Source: Actinoplanes liguriensis
Lineage (GTDB): Bacteria > Actinomycetota > Actinomycetes > Mycobacteriales > Micromonosporaceae
DNA: 5,522 nucleotides
Assembly (NCBI GenBank): GCA_000715855.1
Contig: KL571203.1
Coordinates: 209,740-215,261 of the forward strand
Direction of reading: 5' to 3'
Made by a program: the position numbers and the translations under genes. This document shows, piece by piece, positions 1 to 5,522 of the stretch (position 1 is its first letter; every line of letters starts with the position of its first letter). The notes under the pieces were generated by a model that worked only from the letters and a program-made list of their open reading frames with translations, did not search any database and was not told the DNA's origin.

Positions 1-1
1 C

Positions 2-967
2 GGGGTGTTCGAGCAGAGCTGGGACTACCAGTCCGCGACGGCGCAGCCGCTGAGCCGGTCGAAGGACAGCCAGGACCACTACGACCTGGCGTACACCCTC
101 GACGGCAACATCGCGATGTTCCGGGCCACCGGCTCGACCCGCTACCTGGACCGGGCGCTGGCCTACACCGAGAACGTGGTGGACGCGTCGGCGCCGTCGA
201 CCGCGCTGTCGCGCAGCACGTTCCACGACCGGTACCGCGGCTGGGGCTCCAGCAAGTCCGGCCAGGGCGGTGACGAGGTGCCGCTCTACGAGAGCTACTT
301 CTGGCGGTACGGCACCCAGCTGCTGGTCGCGATGCGGCAGAACACGAAGGTCTTCGCGAACGCCGGTTACCGCGCCCGCTACGACCGGCTGCTGCAGTTC
401 GCCGAGATCGACATCTTCGAGAAGTGGTACACGCGCGGCGCCGCGGAGAGCATCTACCGCGAGCGCACGCACATGGCCGCGCACTGGGCGCTGATCTCGC
501 TGAACCTCGGCCAGCTCACCGCGGACGCCACCCGGCGCACCCGGTACCGGCAGGTGCTGACCACGATCGGCGCGGAGATCCGCAACCAGATGACGCGCAA
601 CCCGGTCGAGCCGGCCGCGTACTTCTGGAGCGACGTGTGGGGCTCGACCCGCCGGCCCGGGCAGGACGTGGGGCACGGCAACGGCGTCATGGCGTACGTC
701 GTGGAGGCGCGCGACCAGGGCACCACGTGGAACTCGGCGGACATGACCGCGTTCGGCCGGCTGCTCACGAAGGTGATCTGGCCGGGCGGCGCCACGTACC
801 CCGAGTTCGTGGACGGCACCGGCAGGGACAACGGCTGGATCGCCGACGGCTTCGTGAAGCTCGGCCGTTACGACCCGAACATCCAGCACCGCCTGGAGTC
901 CTACCAGGTGGTCAACGACCAGTTCGCCGCGAACATGGCGCTCAACGCAAAGATCCTGCGCGCGTGA
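2..967 (+). CDS. Probable alpha-helical toroid protein, polysaccharide lyase/glycosidase-like (5' end cut)
   Basis: The reading frame is open from the left edge, so the true start, and any signal peptide, probably lies outside the window; the GTG at base 5 is only the first possible start codon. About 320 residues are visible. The composition is helical and rich in aromatic residues, with recurring YDLAY, YRARYDRLLQFAEI and MAAHWALISLNLGQL helices. This fits an (alpha/alpha)n toroid as found in polysaccharide lyases, uronyl epimerases and several glycosidase families. Counting from the GTG, polar conserved-looking patches are ERTHMAAHW (153-161), QDVGHGNG (220-227) and DNGWIADG (275-282); their Asp, His and Asn residues are candidates for a carbohydrate site. 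I do not recognise the exact family, so the enzymatic role is inference from fold-like pattern only. The stop codon TGA overlaps the Shine-Dalgarno sequence of the next gene, indicating an operon. A non-catalytic carbohydrate-binding role is equally possible. Confidence 0.7.
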   Translation, partial: GVFEQSWDYQSATAQPLSRSKDSQDHYDLAYTLDGNIAMFRATGSTRYLDRALAYTENVVDASAPSTALSRSTFHDRYRGWGSSKSGQGGDEVPLYESYFWRYGTQLLVAMRQNTKVFANAGYRARYDRLLQFAEIDIFEKWYTRGAAESIYRERTHMAAHWALISLNLGQLTADATRRTRYRQVLTTIGAEIRNQMTRNPVEPAAYFWSDVWGSTRRPGQDVGHGNGVMAYVVEARDQGTTWNSADMTAFGRLLTKVIWPGGATYPEFVDGTGRDNGWIADGFVKLGRYDPNIQHRLESYQVVNDQFAANMALNAKILRA

Positions 968-971
968 GGAG
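965..971 (+). promoter_or_regulatory. Shine-Dalgarno overlapping the upstream stop
   Basis: TGAGGAG contains the stop codon of the upstream gene and the GGAG core of the ribosome site for the ATG at 978, six bases further on. The overlap implies that ribosomes ending on the first gene can re-initiate on the second (translational coupling). Confidence 0.7.
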
Positions 972-977
972 ACACCG

Positions 978-2000
978 ATGACGGCATCGCTGCTGGAACC
1001 GGCGGCCCGGGAATGGAAGGAGGCACTGGGACACGTCGACCACGACATGTACCACGTGCCCGACTACGTCGTCCTCGATGCCCGGTTGTACGGCGGCACA
1101 CCGGCCGCGTTCCACTTCGAGCAGAACGGGCGGCGGGTGCTGCTCCCGCTGATCGTCCGGGAGATACCCGGCTCGGAGCTGCGGGACGCGCTGTCGCCGT
1201 ACGGCTATCCCGGCCCGGTCAGCGATGCCGTCCCCGGTGACCTCACGTTCTGGCGCACCGCCTGCGCCGCCCTCAAGGAGACGATGCGCGAGGCGGGGAT
1301 CGTCTCGGTCTTCGTCCGGATGCATCCGCTGCTGAACCCGCCGTCGCCGGTGCTCGGCGAGGCCGGCGCGCTGGTCCGGCACGGCGAGACGGTCTCGATG
1401 GACCTGACCGTCAGCGTCGACGAGATGTGGCAGCAGACCCGCAGCGACCACCGCAACCACATCAACCGGGCCAAGCGCGCCGGCACGCGGGTGGTCTTCG
1501 ACGACTGGGGGCGGCTGGCCGAGTGGGTCGAGGTCTACCACGACAACATGCGTCGCGTCGGGGCCGCGGACTACTACTTCTTCACGCACGAGCACCTGGC
1601 CGCGCTGCACGACGCGGTCGGCGACCACATGCACCTTGCCGTCGCGCTGGAGGGTGACGAGGTGGTCGGGGGCAACACCTTCTTCGAGTACGACGGGATC
1701 GCCACCGGATACGTCTCGTCGACCCGTCGCGCCCGCGGCCGGTACGCCGACGAGTTGCTCTACGACTCGGTGCGCCGCTGGTGCAAGGACCGTGGCGCCA
1801 AGGTGTTCCACCTGGGTGGCGGCAAGGGCGGCGTGAACGACTCGCTCTTCTCCTACAAGGCCGGCTTCTCACCGAGCCGCCATCCGTTCCACACCTGGCG
1901 GGTGGTCACCGACCCGGCGGCGTACGCCGAGTTGATGCTGAATCGCCGACCGGAGGCCGACCCCACGGACCTGACCGGCACCTTCCCCTCGTACCGATAA
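978..2000 (+). CDS. FemAB-like / GNAT-fold acyltransferase (Acetyltransf_6 type)
   Basis: The protein has 340 residues, the usual size for a single-chain FemAB-like or GNAT-pair acyltransferase. Such enzymes transfer an acyl or aminoacyl group to an amine in cell-wall, exopolysaccharide or small-molecule pathways. The N-terminal lobe (about 1-140) carries a beta-rich segment, FHFEQNGRRVLLPLIVREI. The central signature RSDHRNHINRAKRAG (155-169) matches the basic helix of FemAB relatives, where the motif resembles RxxIRKAxK.G. The C-terminal GNAT lobe shows LAVALEGDEVVGGNTFFEYDG, then a helix ADELLYDSVRRWCKDRG, then a glycine loop LGGGKGG followed by SLFSYKAGFSP, as in PF13480 proteins. No signal peptide or membrane segment is seen, so it is probably cytoplasmic. 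The start at 978 is supported by GAGGAG six bases upstream. It sits 10 bases after the toroid gene and 12 before the hydroxylase gene. Acyl donor and acceptor cannot be predicted; tRNA-dependent peptidoglycan branching is less likely because no coiled-coil arm is visible. Confidence 0.88.
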   Translation: MTASLLEPAAREWKEALGHVDHDMYHVPDYVVLDARLYGGTPAAFHFEQNGRRVLLPLIVREIPGSELRDALSPYGYPGPVSDAVPGDLTFWRTACAALKETMREAGIVSVFVRMHPLLNPPSPVLGEAGALVRHGETVSMDLTVSVDEMWQQTRSDHRNHINRAKRAGTRVVFDDWGRLAEWVEVYHDNMRRVGAADYYFFTHEHLAALHDAVGDHMHLAVALEGDEVVGGNTFFEYDGIATGYVSSTRRARGRYADELLYDSVRRWCKDRGAKVFHLGGGKGGVNDSLFSYKAGFSPSRHPFHTWRVVTDPAAYAELMLNRRPEADPTDLTGTFPSYR

Positions 2001-2004
2001 GGAG
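1999..2004 (+). promoter_or_regulatory. Shine-Dalgarno for the flavin hydroxylase gene
   Basis: AAGGAG begins inside the TAA stop of the acyltransferase gene and lies eight bases before the ATG at 2013. It fixes that start and again couples termination to re-initiation. Confidence 0.7.
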
Positions 2005-2012
2005 CGCACGCC

Positions 2013-3212
2013 ATGCGGATCACCTGCGTCGGCGGCGGACCCGCCGGTCTGTACTTCGCGGTGCTGGCGAAGCTGGCCGACCCCGCCCGCGAGATCACCG
2101 TTCTGGAGCGCAACCCGGCCGGCATCACGTACGGCTGGGGGGTCGTCTTCTGGGACGACCTGCTCGACGACCTCTTCCGATACGACCCGGTGAGCGCCGC
2201 CCGGATCTGGGACGCCGCCTACAAGTGGGACGAGTACGAGGTGCGCGCGGCCGGCAAACCGGTCTCCTTCCTCGGCGGGTACGGCTTCAGCCTGGGCCGG
2301 CACCGGCTGCTGGACATCCTCGGCGAGCGCGCCCGCGAGCTGGGCGTGACCGTCCGCTACGAGGACGACCTGACCGATCCCGATCAGCTGGAACCGGCCG
2401 ACCTGATCGTGGCCTGCGACGGCGCCGGCTCCCGGATCCGCGACGCGGCCGCCGAGCACTTCGGGGCGGAGGTGGAGACCGGCCGCAACAAGTACATCTG
2501 GCTCGGCACCCCGCACGTGTTCCGCACGTTCACCTTCGGCTTCGAGGAGACCGAGGCCGGCTGGATCTGGTTCCACGCCTACCCGTTCGCGGACGGCGCC
2601 AGCACGTTCATCGTCGAGTGCACCCCGGAGACGTGGAGCGGGCTGGGCCTGGACCGGATGGACCCGGCGATGGGCAACGCCCGGCTGCAGGAGATCTTCA
2701 AACGGCACCTGGACGGGCAGCCGCTCGACGACGCCGGGCGGGGCTGGCTGAACTTCCGGCGGGTCACCGCGGAACGCTGGGACCACGGCAACGTGGTGCT
2801 GATGGGCGACGCCGCACACACCACCCACTTCGCCATCGGCTCCGGCACCAAGCTGGCGATGCAGGACGCGATGGCGCTGGCGGACGCCCTCGCCGGGGGC
2901 TTCGCCGACAGCGCGGCCCTGTCCGCCGCGTTGGAGCGGTACGAGCACCGCCGCAAGGTCGCGCTCGCCCCGCTGCAGCGTGCGGCGCGGGCCAGCAGCG
3001 CCTGGTTCGAGCGGATGCCGGAGTACGCGGAGCTGCCGGCCAAGCGGTTCTCCTACGCCCTGTCGAACCGGCGCGGTGAATACCCGGCGTGGCGGTACCT
3101 GCTGCACATGTCGACCCAGGGCTCCCTCCCCCGCACGATGTTGCGCTGGACACTGAGCGCACGTCGATGGAACCGGGCGCGCCGGCGCCCGCTGCGCGCC
3201 GCTGTCCCCTAG
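2013..3212 (+). CDS. FAD-dependent aromatic hydroxylase, VioD / 2-aminobenzoyl-CoA monooxygenase type
   Basis: This 399-residue class A flavoprotein hydroxylase would use NAD(P)H and O2 to hydroxylate an aromatic substrate in the cytoplasm. All three family motifs are visible. The Rossmann fingerprint GGGPAG is at 7-12, with acidic E32 ending the second strand (ITVLERN). The DG motif CDGAGSRIRD starts just before D136. The GD motif GDAAH is at 265-269. The stretch after it, THFAIGSGTKLAMQDA, and the early YGWGVVFWDD segment closely resemble salicylyl-CoA 5-hydroxylase, the N-terminal half of 2-aminobenzoyl-CoA monooxygenase/reductase, and the violacein enzyme VioD. Unlike the bifunctional reductase, there is no C-terminal old-yellow-enzyme domain; the protein ends in a short arginine-rich tail. 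Known relatives act on aryl-CoA thioesters or tryptophan-derived intermediates, so either substrate class is plausible. It is the third gene of the coupled unit. The family call is firm, the substrate unknown. Confidence 0.93.
   Translation: MRITCVGGGPAGLYFAVLAKLADPAREITVLERNPAGITYGWGVVFWDDLLDDLFRYDPVSAARIWDAAYKWDEYEVRAAGKPVSFLGGYGFSLGRHRLLDILGERARELGVTVRYEDDLTDPDQLEPADLIVACDGAGSRIRDAAAEHFGAEVETGRNKYIWLGTPHVFRTFTFGFEETEAGWIWFHAYPFADGASTFIVECTPETWSGLGLDRMDPAMGNARLQEIFKRHLDGQPLDDAGRGWLNFRRVTAERWDHGNVVLMGDAAHTTHFAIGSGTKLAMQDAMALADALAGGFADSAALSAALERYEHRRKVALAPLQRAARASSAWFERMPEYAELPAKRFSYALSNRRGEYPAWRYLLHMSTQGSLPRTMLRWTLSARRWNRARRRPLRAAVP
3174..3191 (+). terminator. GC hairpin near the hydroxylase stop, possible terminator
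   Basis: A perfect seven-base-pair stem (CGGGCGC / GCGCCCG) with a four-base GCCG loop lies in the last codons of the hydroxylase gene, about 20 bases before its stop. No T-tract follows, so it is not a canonical intrinsic terminator. Arginine/proline codons in GC-rich DNA could create it by chance. Confidence 0.2.
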
Positions 3213-3247
3213 AACGAGCCCGCGCCGTACCGCTGAAGGCTTTTCTC

Positions 3248-3274
3248 TCAAGTCCCGGCGGTGCGGCCCGATGG
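3248..3274 (+). promoter_or_regulatory. Candidate sigma-28 (FliA-type) promoter of the GGDEF gene
   Basis: TCAAGTCC (3248-3255) matches five of eight positions of the enterobacterial FliA -35 element TAAAGTTT. After exactly 11 bases, CCCGATGG (3267-3274) matches five of eight of the -10 element GCCGATAA, including the CCGAT core. Transcription would start about seven bases on, near 3281, at the ATG at 3282. The exact spacing and the match to the gene start support it; the imperfect elements and GC-rich background weaken it. FliA-type sigma factors are known to drive zoospore motility genes in Actinoplanes. Confidence 0.45.
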
Positions 3275-3281
3275 GTGCGTC

Positions 3282-4724
3282 ATGGTGCAGAGGCGACGAG
3301 CGGCGGGCGTGTCCGCCATCCTGTTCCTCGCCCTCTACGTGCTGGTCGTCCACGTGCTGCCGATCCCGGCGGTGGACGCCGGCCGGTTCAGCCAGCTCTG
3401 CCTGGCCGCGGTCGGCGCGCTGGTGACCGTGCTCTGGGCGCGCGCCGCGATCGGGGCGCGCGGCCGGATCCGGGCCGGGCTGTTCACCTGGAGCGTCTCG
3501 GGCGCCGGCTGGACCACCGGTCAGGTGCTCTGGCTGGCCGACGGCTGGCACGCCGGCACGGCGACGATCGGCGTGACGGCCAACATCGCGTTCGGCGTCA
3601 CCATCGTCGCCACGCCACTGGCCGCGGTGTTGCTGGTCGGCCGCCCCTCGGCGAGCCTGCGCACCCTCTTCGACGCCCTGATGATCGGCGGGTCGCTGTT
3701 CTTCGTGATCTGGGCGCTGATTCTCGAGCCGCAACTCCGGTCCGGCGCGACCGACCTCGGCACGGTCACCTACGCGGCGGCCGACGTGGTGATCCTGAGC
3801 CTGGTCCTGCTGCTGCTCGCCGACGCCGGCTCGACGCTGCGAGCGCCGCTGGAGATCGCCGCGACCGGGATCGTCGTGCAGTTCGCGGCCGACACCCTCT
3901 ACGCCTGCCAGGCGGTCGCCGGGACCTACCGGTTCGGCGCGCTGCCCGACCTGCTCTGGCTGGTGGCCTGGGTGACGTTCGCGGTCGGGGCGCCGCGCCG
4001 GTCCGAGCTGCGCGGGGTGACCCGGGTCAGTGACGGCGGACGGCCGCGGGCCTACCTGCCGTACGTGCCGTTCGCGCTCGCCTTCGTCACCGGCATCTCC
4101 CTGGTCGCCGGCGGCCGGTCGCTCGACCCGGTGCTGGCCGGCGTGAGCCTGACGCTGACCGCGCTGGTGGTGCTCCGGCAGATGCTGATCCTCGGCGACA
4201 ACCGCCGTCTCACCCGGCAGCTCTCCACGCTCGTCGACGATCTGCGGTTCCGCGCCGACCACGACGCGCTCACCGGGCTGGCCAACCGGCCGCGGTTCGA
4301 GGAGTGCGCCGAGCAGGCGCTGCTGCCGGACGCGCCCGGGCCGGTGTCGCTGCTGCTCATCGACCTCGACGGGTTCAAGCCGGTGAACGACACGTTCGGC
4401 CACCACAGCGGCGACCGGGTGCTGGTCGAGGTGGCCCGGCGGCTGACCGCGACGGCCGGGCCCGGCGACGTGGTGGCCCGGCTGGGCGGTGACGAGTTCG
4501 CGGTGCTGACCACGTCGCCGCCGCGGCCGCTGGCCGACCGGGTGCTGGCCGCGTTCGGCGAGGTCTTCGACGTGGGCGGCGAGACCGCGGTGATCGGCGC
4601 GAGCATCGGCGTGACCTCGTGCTCTCCGGGCGAACGCGGGGCCGGCCAGCTGATCCGCGACGCCGACCTGGCGATGTACGAGGCGAAGCGCAACGGCCGG
4701 AACCGGGTCGCTGTCCAGATGTGA
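3282..4724 (+). CDS. Polytopic membrane diguanylate cyclase (GGDEF domain)
   Basis: The protein would condense two GTP into the second messenger c-di-GMP at the cytoplasmic face of the membrane. From the ATG at 3282 it has 480 residues. A basic start (MVQRRR) is followed by roughly nine to ten hydrophobic segments between residues 9 and 303, a probable sensory membrane module I cannot assign to a named family. A short linker helix follows, then a complete GGDEF domain from about 326. It shows DHDALTGLANR (326-336), IDLDGFK with metal ligand D361, NDTFGHHSGD, the catalytic GGDEF at 402-406, and the closing DADLAMYEAKRNGRNRV. The inhibitory RxxD site expected five residues before GGDEF reads GPGD, so product feedback at this site is probably lost. 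There is no PAS or EAL domain. An in-frame GTG at 3261 would add seven residues, but neither start has a clear Shine-Dalgarno, and the FliA-like promoter places transcription at 3282, favouring that ATG as a leaderless start. It appears to be its own transcription unit. Confidence 0.95.
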   Translation: MVQRRRAAGVSAILFLALYVLVVHVLPIPAVDAGRFSQLCLAAVGALVTVLWARAAIGARGRIRAGLFTWSVSGAGWTTGQVLWLADGWHAGTATIGVTANIAFGVTIVATPLAAVLLVGRPSASLRTLFDALMIGGSLFFVIWALILEPQLRSGATDLGTVTYAAADVVILSLVLLLLADAGSTLRAPLEIAATGIVVQFAADTLYACQAVAGTYRFGALPDLLWLVAWVTFAVGAPRRSELRGVTRVSDGGRPRAYLPYVPFALAFVTGISLVAGGRSLDPVLAGVSLTLTALVVLRQMLILGDNRRLTRQLSTLVDDLRFRADHDALTGLANRPRFEECAEQALLPDAPGPVSLLLIDLDGFKPVNDTFGHHSGDRVLVEVARRLTATAGPGDVVARLGGDEFAVLTTSPPRPLADRVLAAFGEVFDVGGETAVIGASIGVTSCSPGERGAGQLIRDADLAMYEAKRNGRNRVAVQM

Positions 4725-4831
4725 TCACAGCCCGAGCCGGCACACGCCGCCCGTCCCGGCCCTGGCCCGGCGTCACCCGCAGATCCTGGCCGTTGATGTC
4801 TCGGAGGACTCGCCGGGCTCCGGAGGCGCGG

Positions 4832-4877
4832 GTCTGCGGGGTGGTTCCGCCGGGCAGACGCACTCGCCCCGGGGGCG
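4832..4877 (+). terminator. Possible tandem hairpins downstream of the GGDEF gene
   Basis: A six-base-pair stem (GTCTGC / GCAGAC) encloses 16 bases that can pair partly, and is followed at once by a compact CGCCCC-G-GGGGCG palindrome. No T-run follows. Actinobacterial terminators often lack one, so the pair could end the GGDEF transcript. The distance of more than 100 bases from the stop makes this uncertain. Confidence 0.25.
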
Positions 4878-4936
4878 GCTCACGACGTACCCCCGATTAG
4901 ATATGACCCAAGAAATATGAGGCCGGAACCGGTCGG

Positions 4937-4966
4937 TGGAGATCAACCACAGGTCATTCATAGACT
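4937..4966 (+). promoter_or_regulatory. Candidate housekeeping-type promoter of the dioxygenase gene
   Basis: TGGAGA (4937-4942) matches four of six bases of TTGACA. After 18 bases, TAGACT (4961-4966) is a good actinomycete -10 hexamer (TAnnnT). It lies in the AT-richer island and would give a leader of about 45 bases before the ATG at 5018. A small inverted repeat, GTGG-N7-CCAC (4936-4950), overlaps the -35 element and could be an operator, although four-base arms are weak evidence. Confidence 0.4.
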
Positions 4967-5006
4967 TCGATGTTTTGCTCACGGGCGTCCTCAGTCCCCC
5001 ATCCGC

Positions 5007-5015
5007 GAGGAGAAG
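5007..5015 (+). promoter_or_regulatory. Shine-Dalgarno that sets the dioxygenase start
   Basis: GAGGAGAAG lies directly before the ATG at 5018, with the GAGGAG core five bases away. This favours 5018 over the internal ATG at 5084, which sits just before the twin-arginine motif and has no comparable site. Confidence 0.75.
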
Positions 5016-5017
5016 TG

Positions 5018-5522
5018 ATGCAAGACAACGACGCCTATGTGCGCGAAGTGCACGACAAGGGGTTGCAGTTCGACCTGCCGACGATGTCGCGACGGCGGAT
5101 GCTGACCGTCGCCGGCGGGGTCGGCGCCGCAGCGGTGATCGGCGGCGGGCTGGCCGGAGGCGGAGCGGCCGACGCCGCGGCCGCCGCCTGCCTGGCCGAG
5201 GTCGAATCGGAGACCGCCGGCCCCTACCCGGCCGACGGGTCGAACGGGCCCGACGTCCGGGTGCAGTCCGGCATCGTGCGCAGTGACATCCGGTCCAGCT
5301 TCGGAACCTCGACGACCACCGCCCCGGGTGTGCCGTTGCAGTTCTCGCTCACCGTGCAGAACCTGGCCTGCGGCCTCGTCTCCGGCGCGGCCGTCTACGC
5401 CTGGCACTGCGACCGGGCCGGGCGGTACTCGCTCTACTCGTCCGGAGTGACCAACGAGAACTACCTCCGCGGGATCCAGGTGACGAACTCGTCCGGCGTG
5501 GCGACGTTCACCAGCATCTACC
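5018..5522 (+). CDS. Tat-exported intradiol ring-cleavage dioxygenase-like protein (3' end cut)
   Basis: The frame runs off the right edge with 168 codons visible. An N-terminal extension of about 20 polar residues precedes a twin-arginine motif, SRRRML (24-29), a hydrophobic Gly/Ala core (about 30-50) and an alanine-rich segment ending near C58, so export in folded form by the Tat system is likely. The mature part begins LAEVESETAGPYPADGSNGPDV, matching the N-terminal portion of intradiol dioxygenases such as protocatechuate 3,4-dioxygenase. It continues with the beta-sandwich segment VYAWHCDRAGRYSLYS. Y137 in the GRY motif aligns with Tyr408 of the Pseudomonas protocatechuate enzyme, the first ferric-iron ligand. 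The second tyrosine and the two histidines (HxH) would fall just past the edge, so catalytic competence cannot be judged. Family members cleave catechols between the two hydroxyls. The AAAAC before C58 is not a proper lipobox, so a lipoprotein is only a remote option. The gene has its own promoter region and is probably not in an operon with the GGDEF gene. Confidence 0.9.
   Translation, partial: MQDNDAYVREVHDKGLQFDLPTMSRRRMLTVAGGVGAAAVIGGGLAGGGAADAAAAACLAEVESETAGPYPADGSNGPDVRVQSGIVRSDIRSSFGTSTTTAPGVPLQFSLTVQNLACGLVSGAAVYAWHCDRAGRYSLYSSGVTNENYLRGIQVTNSSGVATFTSIY

Larger units (their letters stand above)
4725..5017. other. Intergenic region: GC-rich left part, AT-richer promoter island on the right
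   Basis: No convincing gene is present. Bases 4725-4889 are GC-rich with several short inverted repeats: GCCCGGCG at 4765-4772 against CGCCGGGC at 4811-4818, GTCTGC at 4832-4837 against GCAGAC at 4854-4859, and CGCCCC/GGGGCG around 4865-4877. From about 4890 to 4985 the base composition falls sharply in GC, with a repeated ATATGA (4901-4906 and 4915-4920) and a promoter candidate. Confidence 0.7.

Noticed and set aside
942..1811. Minus-strand frame of 289 codons opposite the acyltransferase gene
   Set aside because: Composition and lack of motifs mark it as a shadow; the + strand frame has a good ribosome site and GNAT/FemAB signatures.
1781..3079. Plus-strand overlapping frame of 432 codons
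   Set aside because: It spans the end of the acyltransferase gene and most of the hydroxylase gene in another frame; its composition is Arg/Gly/Pro/Ala only and lacks any motif, while the alternative frame holds all flavoprotein signatures.
3261..3281. Upstream in-frame GTG start for the GGDEF gene
   Set aside because: It has no Shine-Dalgarno and lies within the spacer of the promoter candidate, upstream of the predicted transcription start; the ATG at 3282 directly precedes a typical basic membrane-protein N-terminus.
1869..4406. Very long minus-strand open frame (845 codons)
   Set aside because: It lies antisense to three well-supported genes, and its translation is Arg/Gly/Gln/His-rich without motifs, as expected for a complementary frame of high-GC coding DNA.
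4879..4899. CTCA plus CCCGATTA, resembling a second FliA promoter
   Set aside because: The -10-like half is good but the spacing to CTCA is only nine bases, against 16 in the convincing site, and no proper -35 octamer sits at the required distance.
4925..4948. GGAAC motif resembling an ECF sigma -35 element
   Set aside because: No matching -10 (CGTC or GTT type) was found 16-18 bases downstream.
4773..4982. A minus-strand reading frame of 69 codons starting GTG in the AT-richer island, with a GAGG-like site upstream
   Set aside because: Third codon positions are not GC-biased as in real genes here, the C-terminal half is low-complexity Pro/Arg/Glu, and the frame covers the promoter region of the dioxygenase gene. 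No recognisable domain.
4936..5286. Plus-strand frame of 116 codons beginning GTG upstream of the dioxygenase start
   Set aside because: It overlaps the dioxygenase frame out of phase, has no ribosome site, and turns into an Arg/Gly-rich run. The dioxygenase frame explains the region.

Overview
The window is very GC-rich DNA with strong G/C bias at third codon positions. Its gene content is typical of a high-GC actinomycete: a FemAB/GNAT-like acyltransferase, a flavin hydroxylase, a polytopic GGDEF protein and a Tat-exported intradiol dioxygenase-like protein. A FliA-type promoter candidate in front of the GGDEF gene suggests, but does not prove, a motile-spore lineage such as Actinoplanes or another member of the Micromonosporaceae. 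All supported genes lie on the + strand; no RNA gene, CRISPR array, insertion sequence or prophage signal was seen.

Region 1 (2-3212) holds three tightly packed genes with intergenic gaps of 10 and 12 bases. They are the 3' part of a probable alpha-helical-toroid protein of the polysaccharide lyase/glycosidase type (cut by the left edge), a FemAB-like GNAT-fold acyltransferase, and a single-domain FAD-dependent aromatic hydroxylase of the VioD / 2-aminobenzoyl-CoA / salicylyl-CoA hydroxylase type. Each downstream start has a strong Shine-Dalgarno sequence touching or abutting the previous stop codon, so the three are probably co-transcribed and translationally coupled. The mix suggests part of a biosynthetic or cell-surface modification locus that continues to the left. 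The product cannot be named from this window.

Region 2 (3213-4724) is a short gap followed by a membrane diguanylate cyclase gene. The gap carries a candidate sigma-28 (FliA) promoter with the canonical 11-base spacer, placed so that transcription would begin almost on the ATG at 3282. This would give a leaderless mRNA and explains the absence of a Shine-Dalgarno sequence. The GGDEF catalytic motif is intact, but the allosteric inhibitory RxxD site has lost its arginine.

Region 3 (4725-5017) is a 293-base intergenic region. Its left part is GC-rich with possible hairpins (a weak terminator candidate). Its right part is a clearly AT-richer island with a candidate housekeeping-type promoter for the next gene.

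Region 4 (5018 to the right edge) is the 5' part of a gene for a Tat-exported intradiol ring-cleavage dioxygenase-like protein. It has a twin-arginine signal and the first predicted iron-ligand tyrosine; the remaining ligands lie past the window edge. Both this gene and the flavin hydroxylase point to aromatic chemistry, but nothing in the sequence shows that they act in one pathway.
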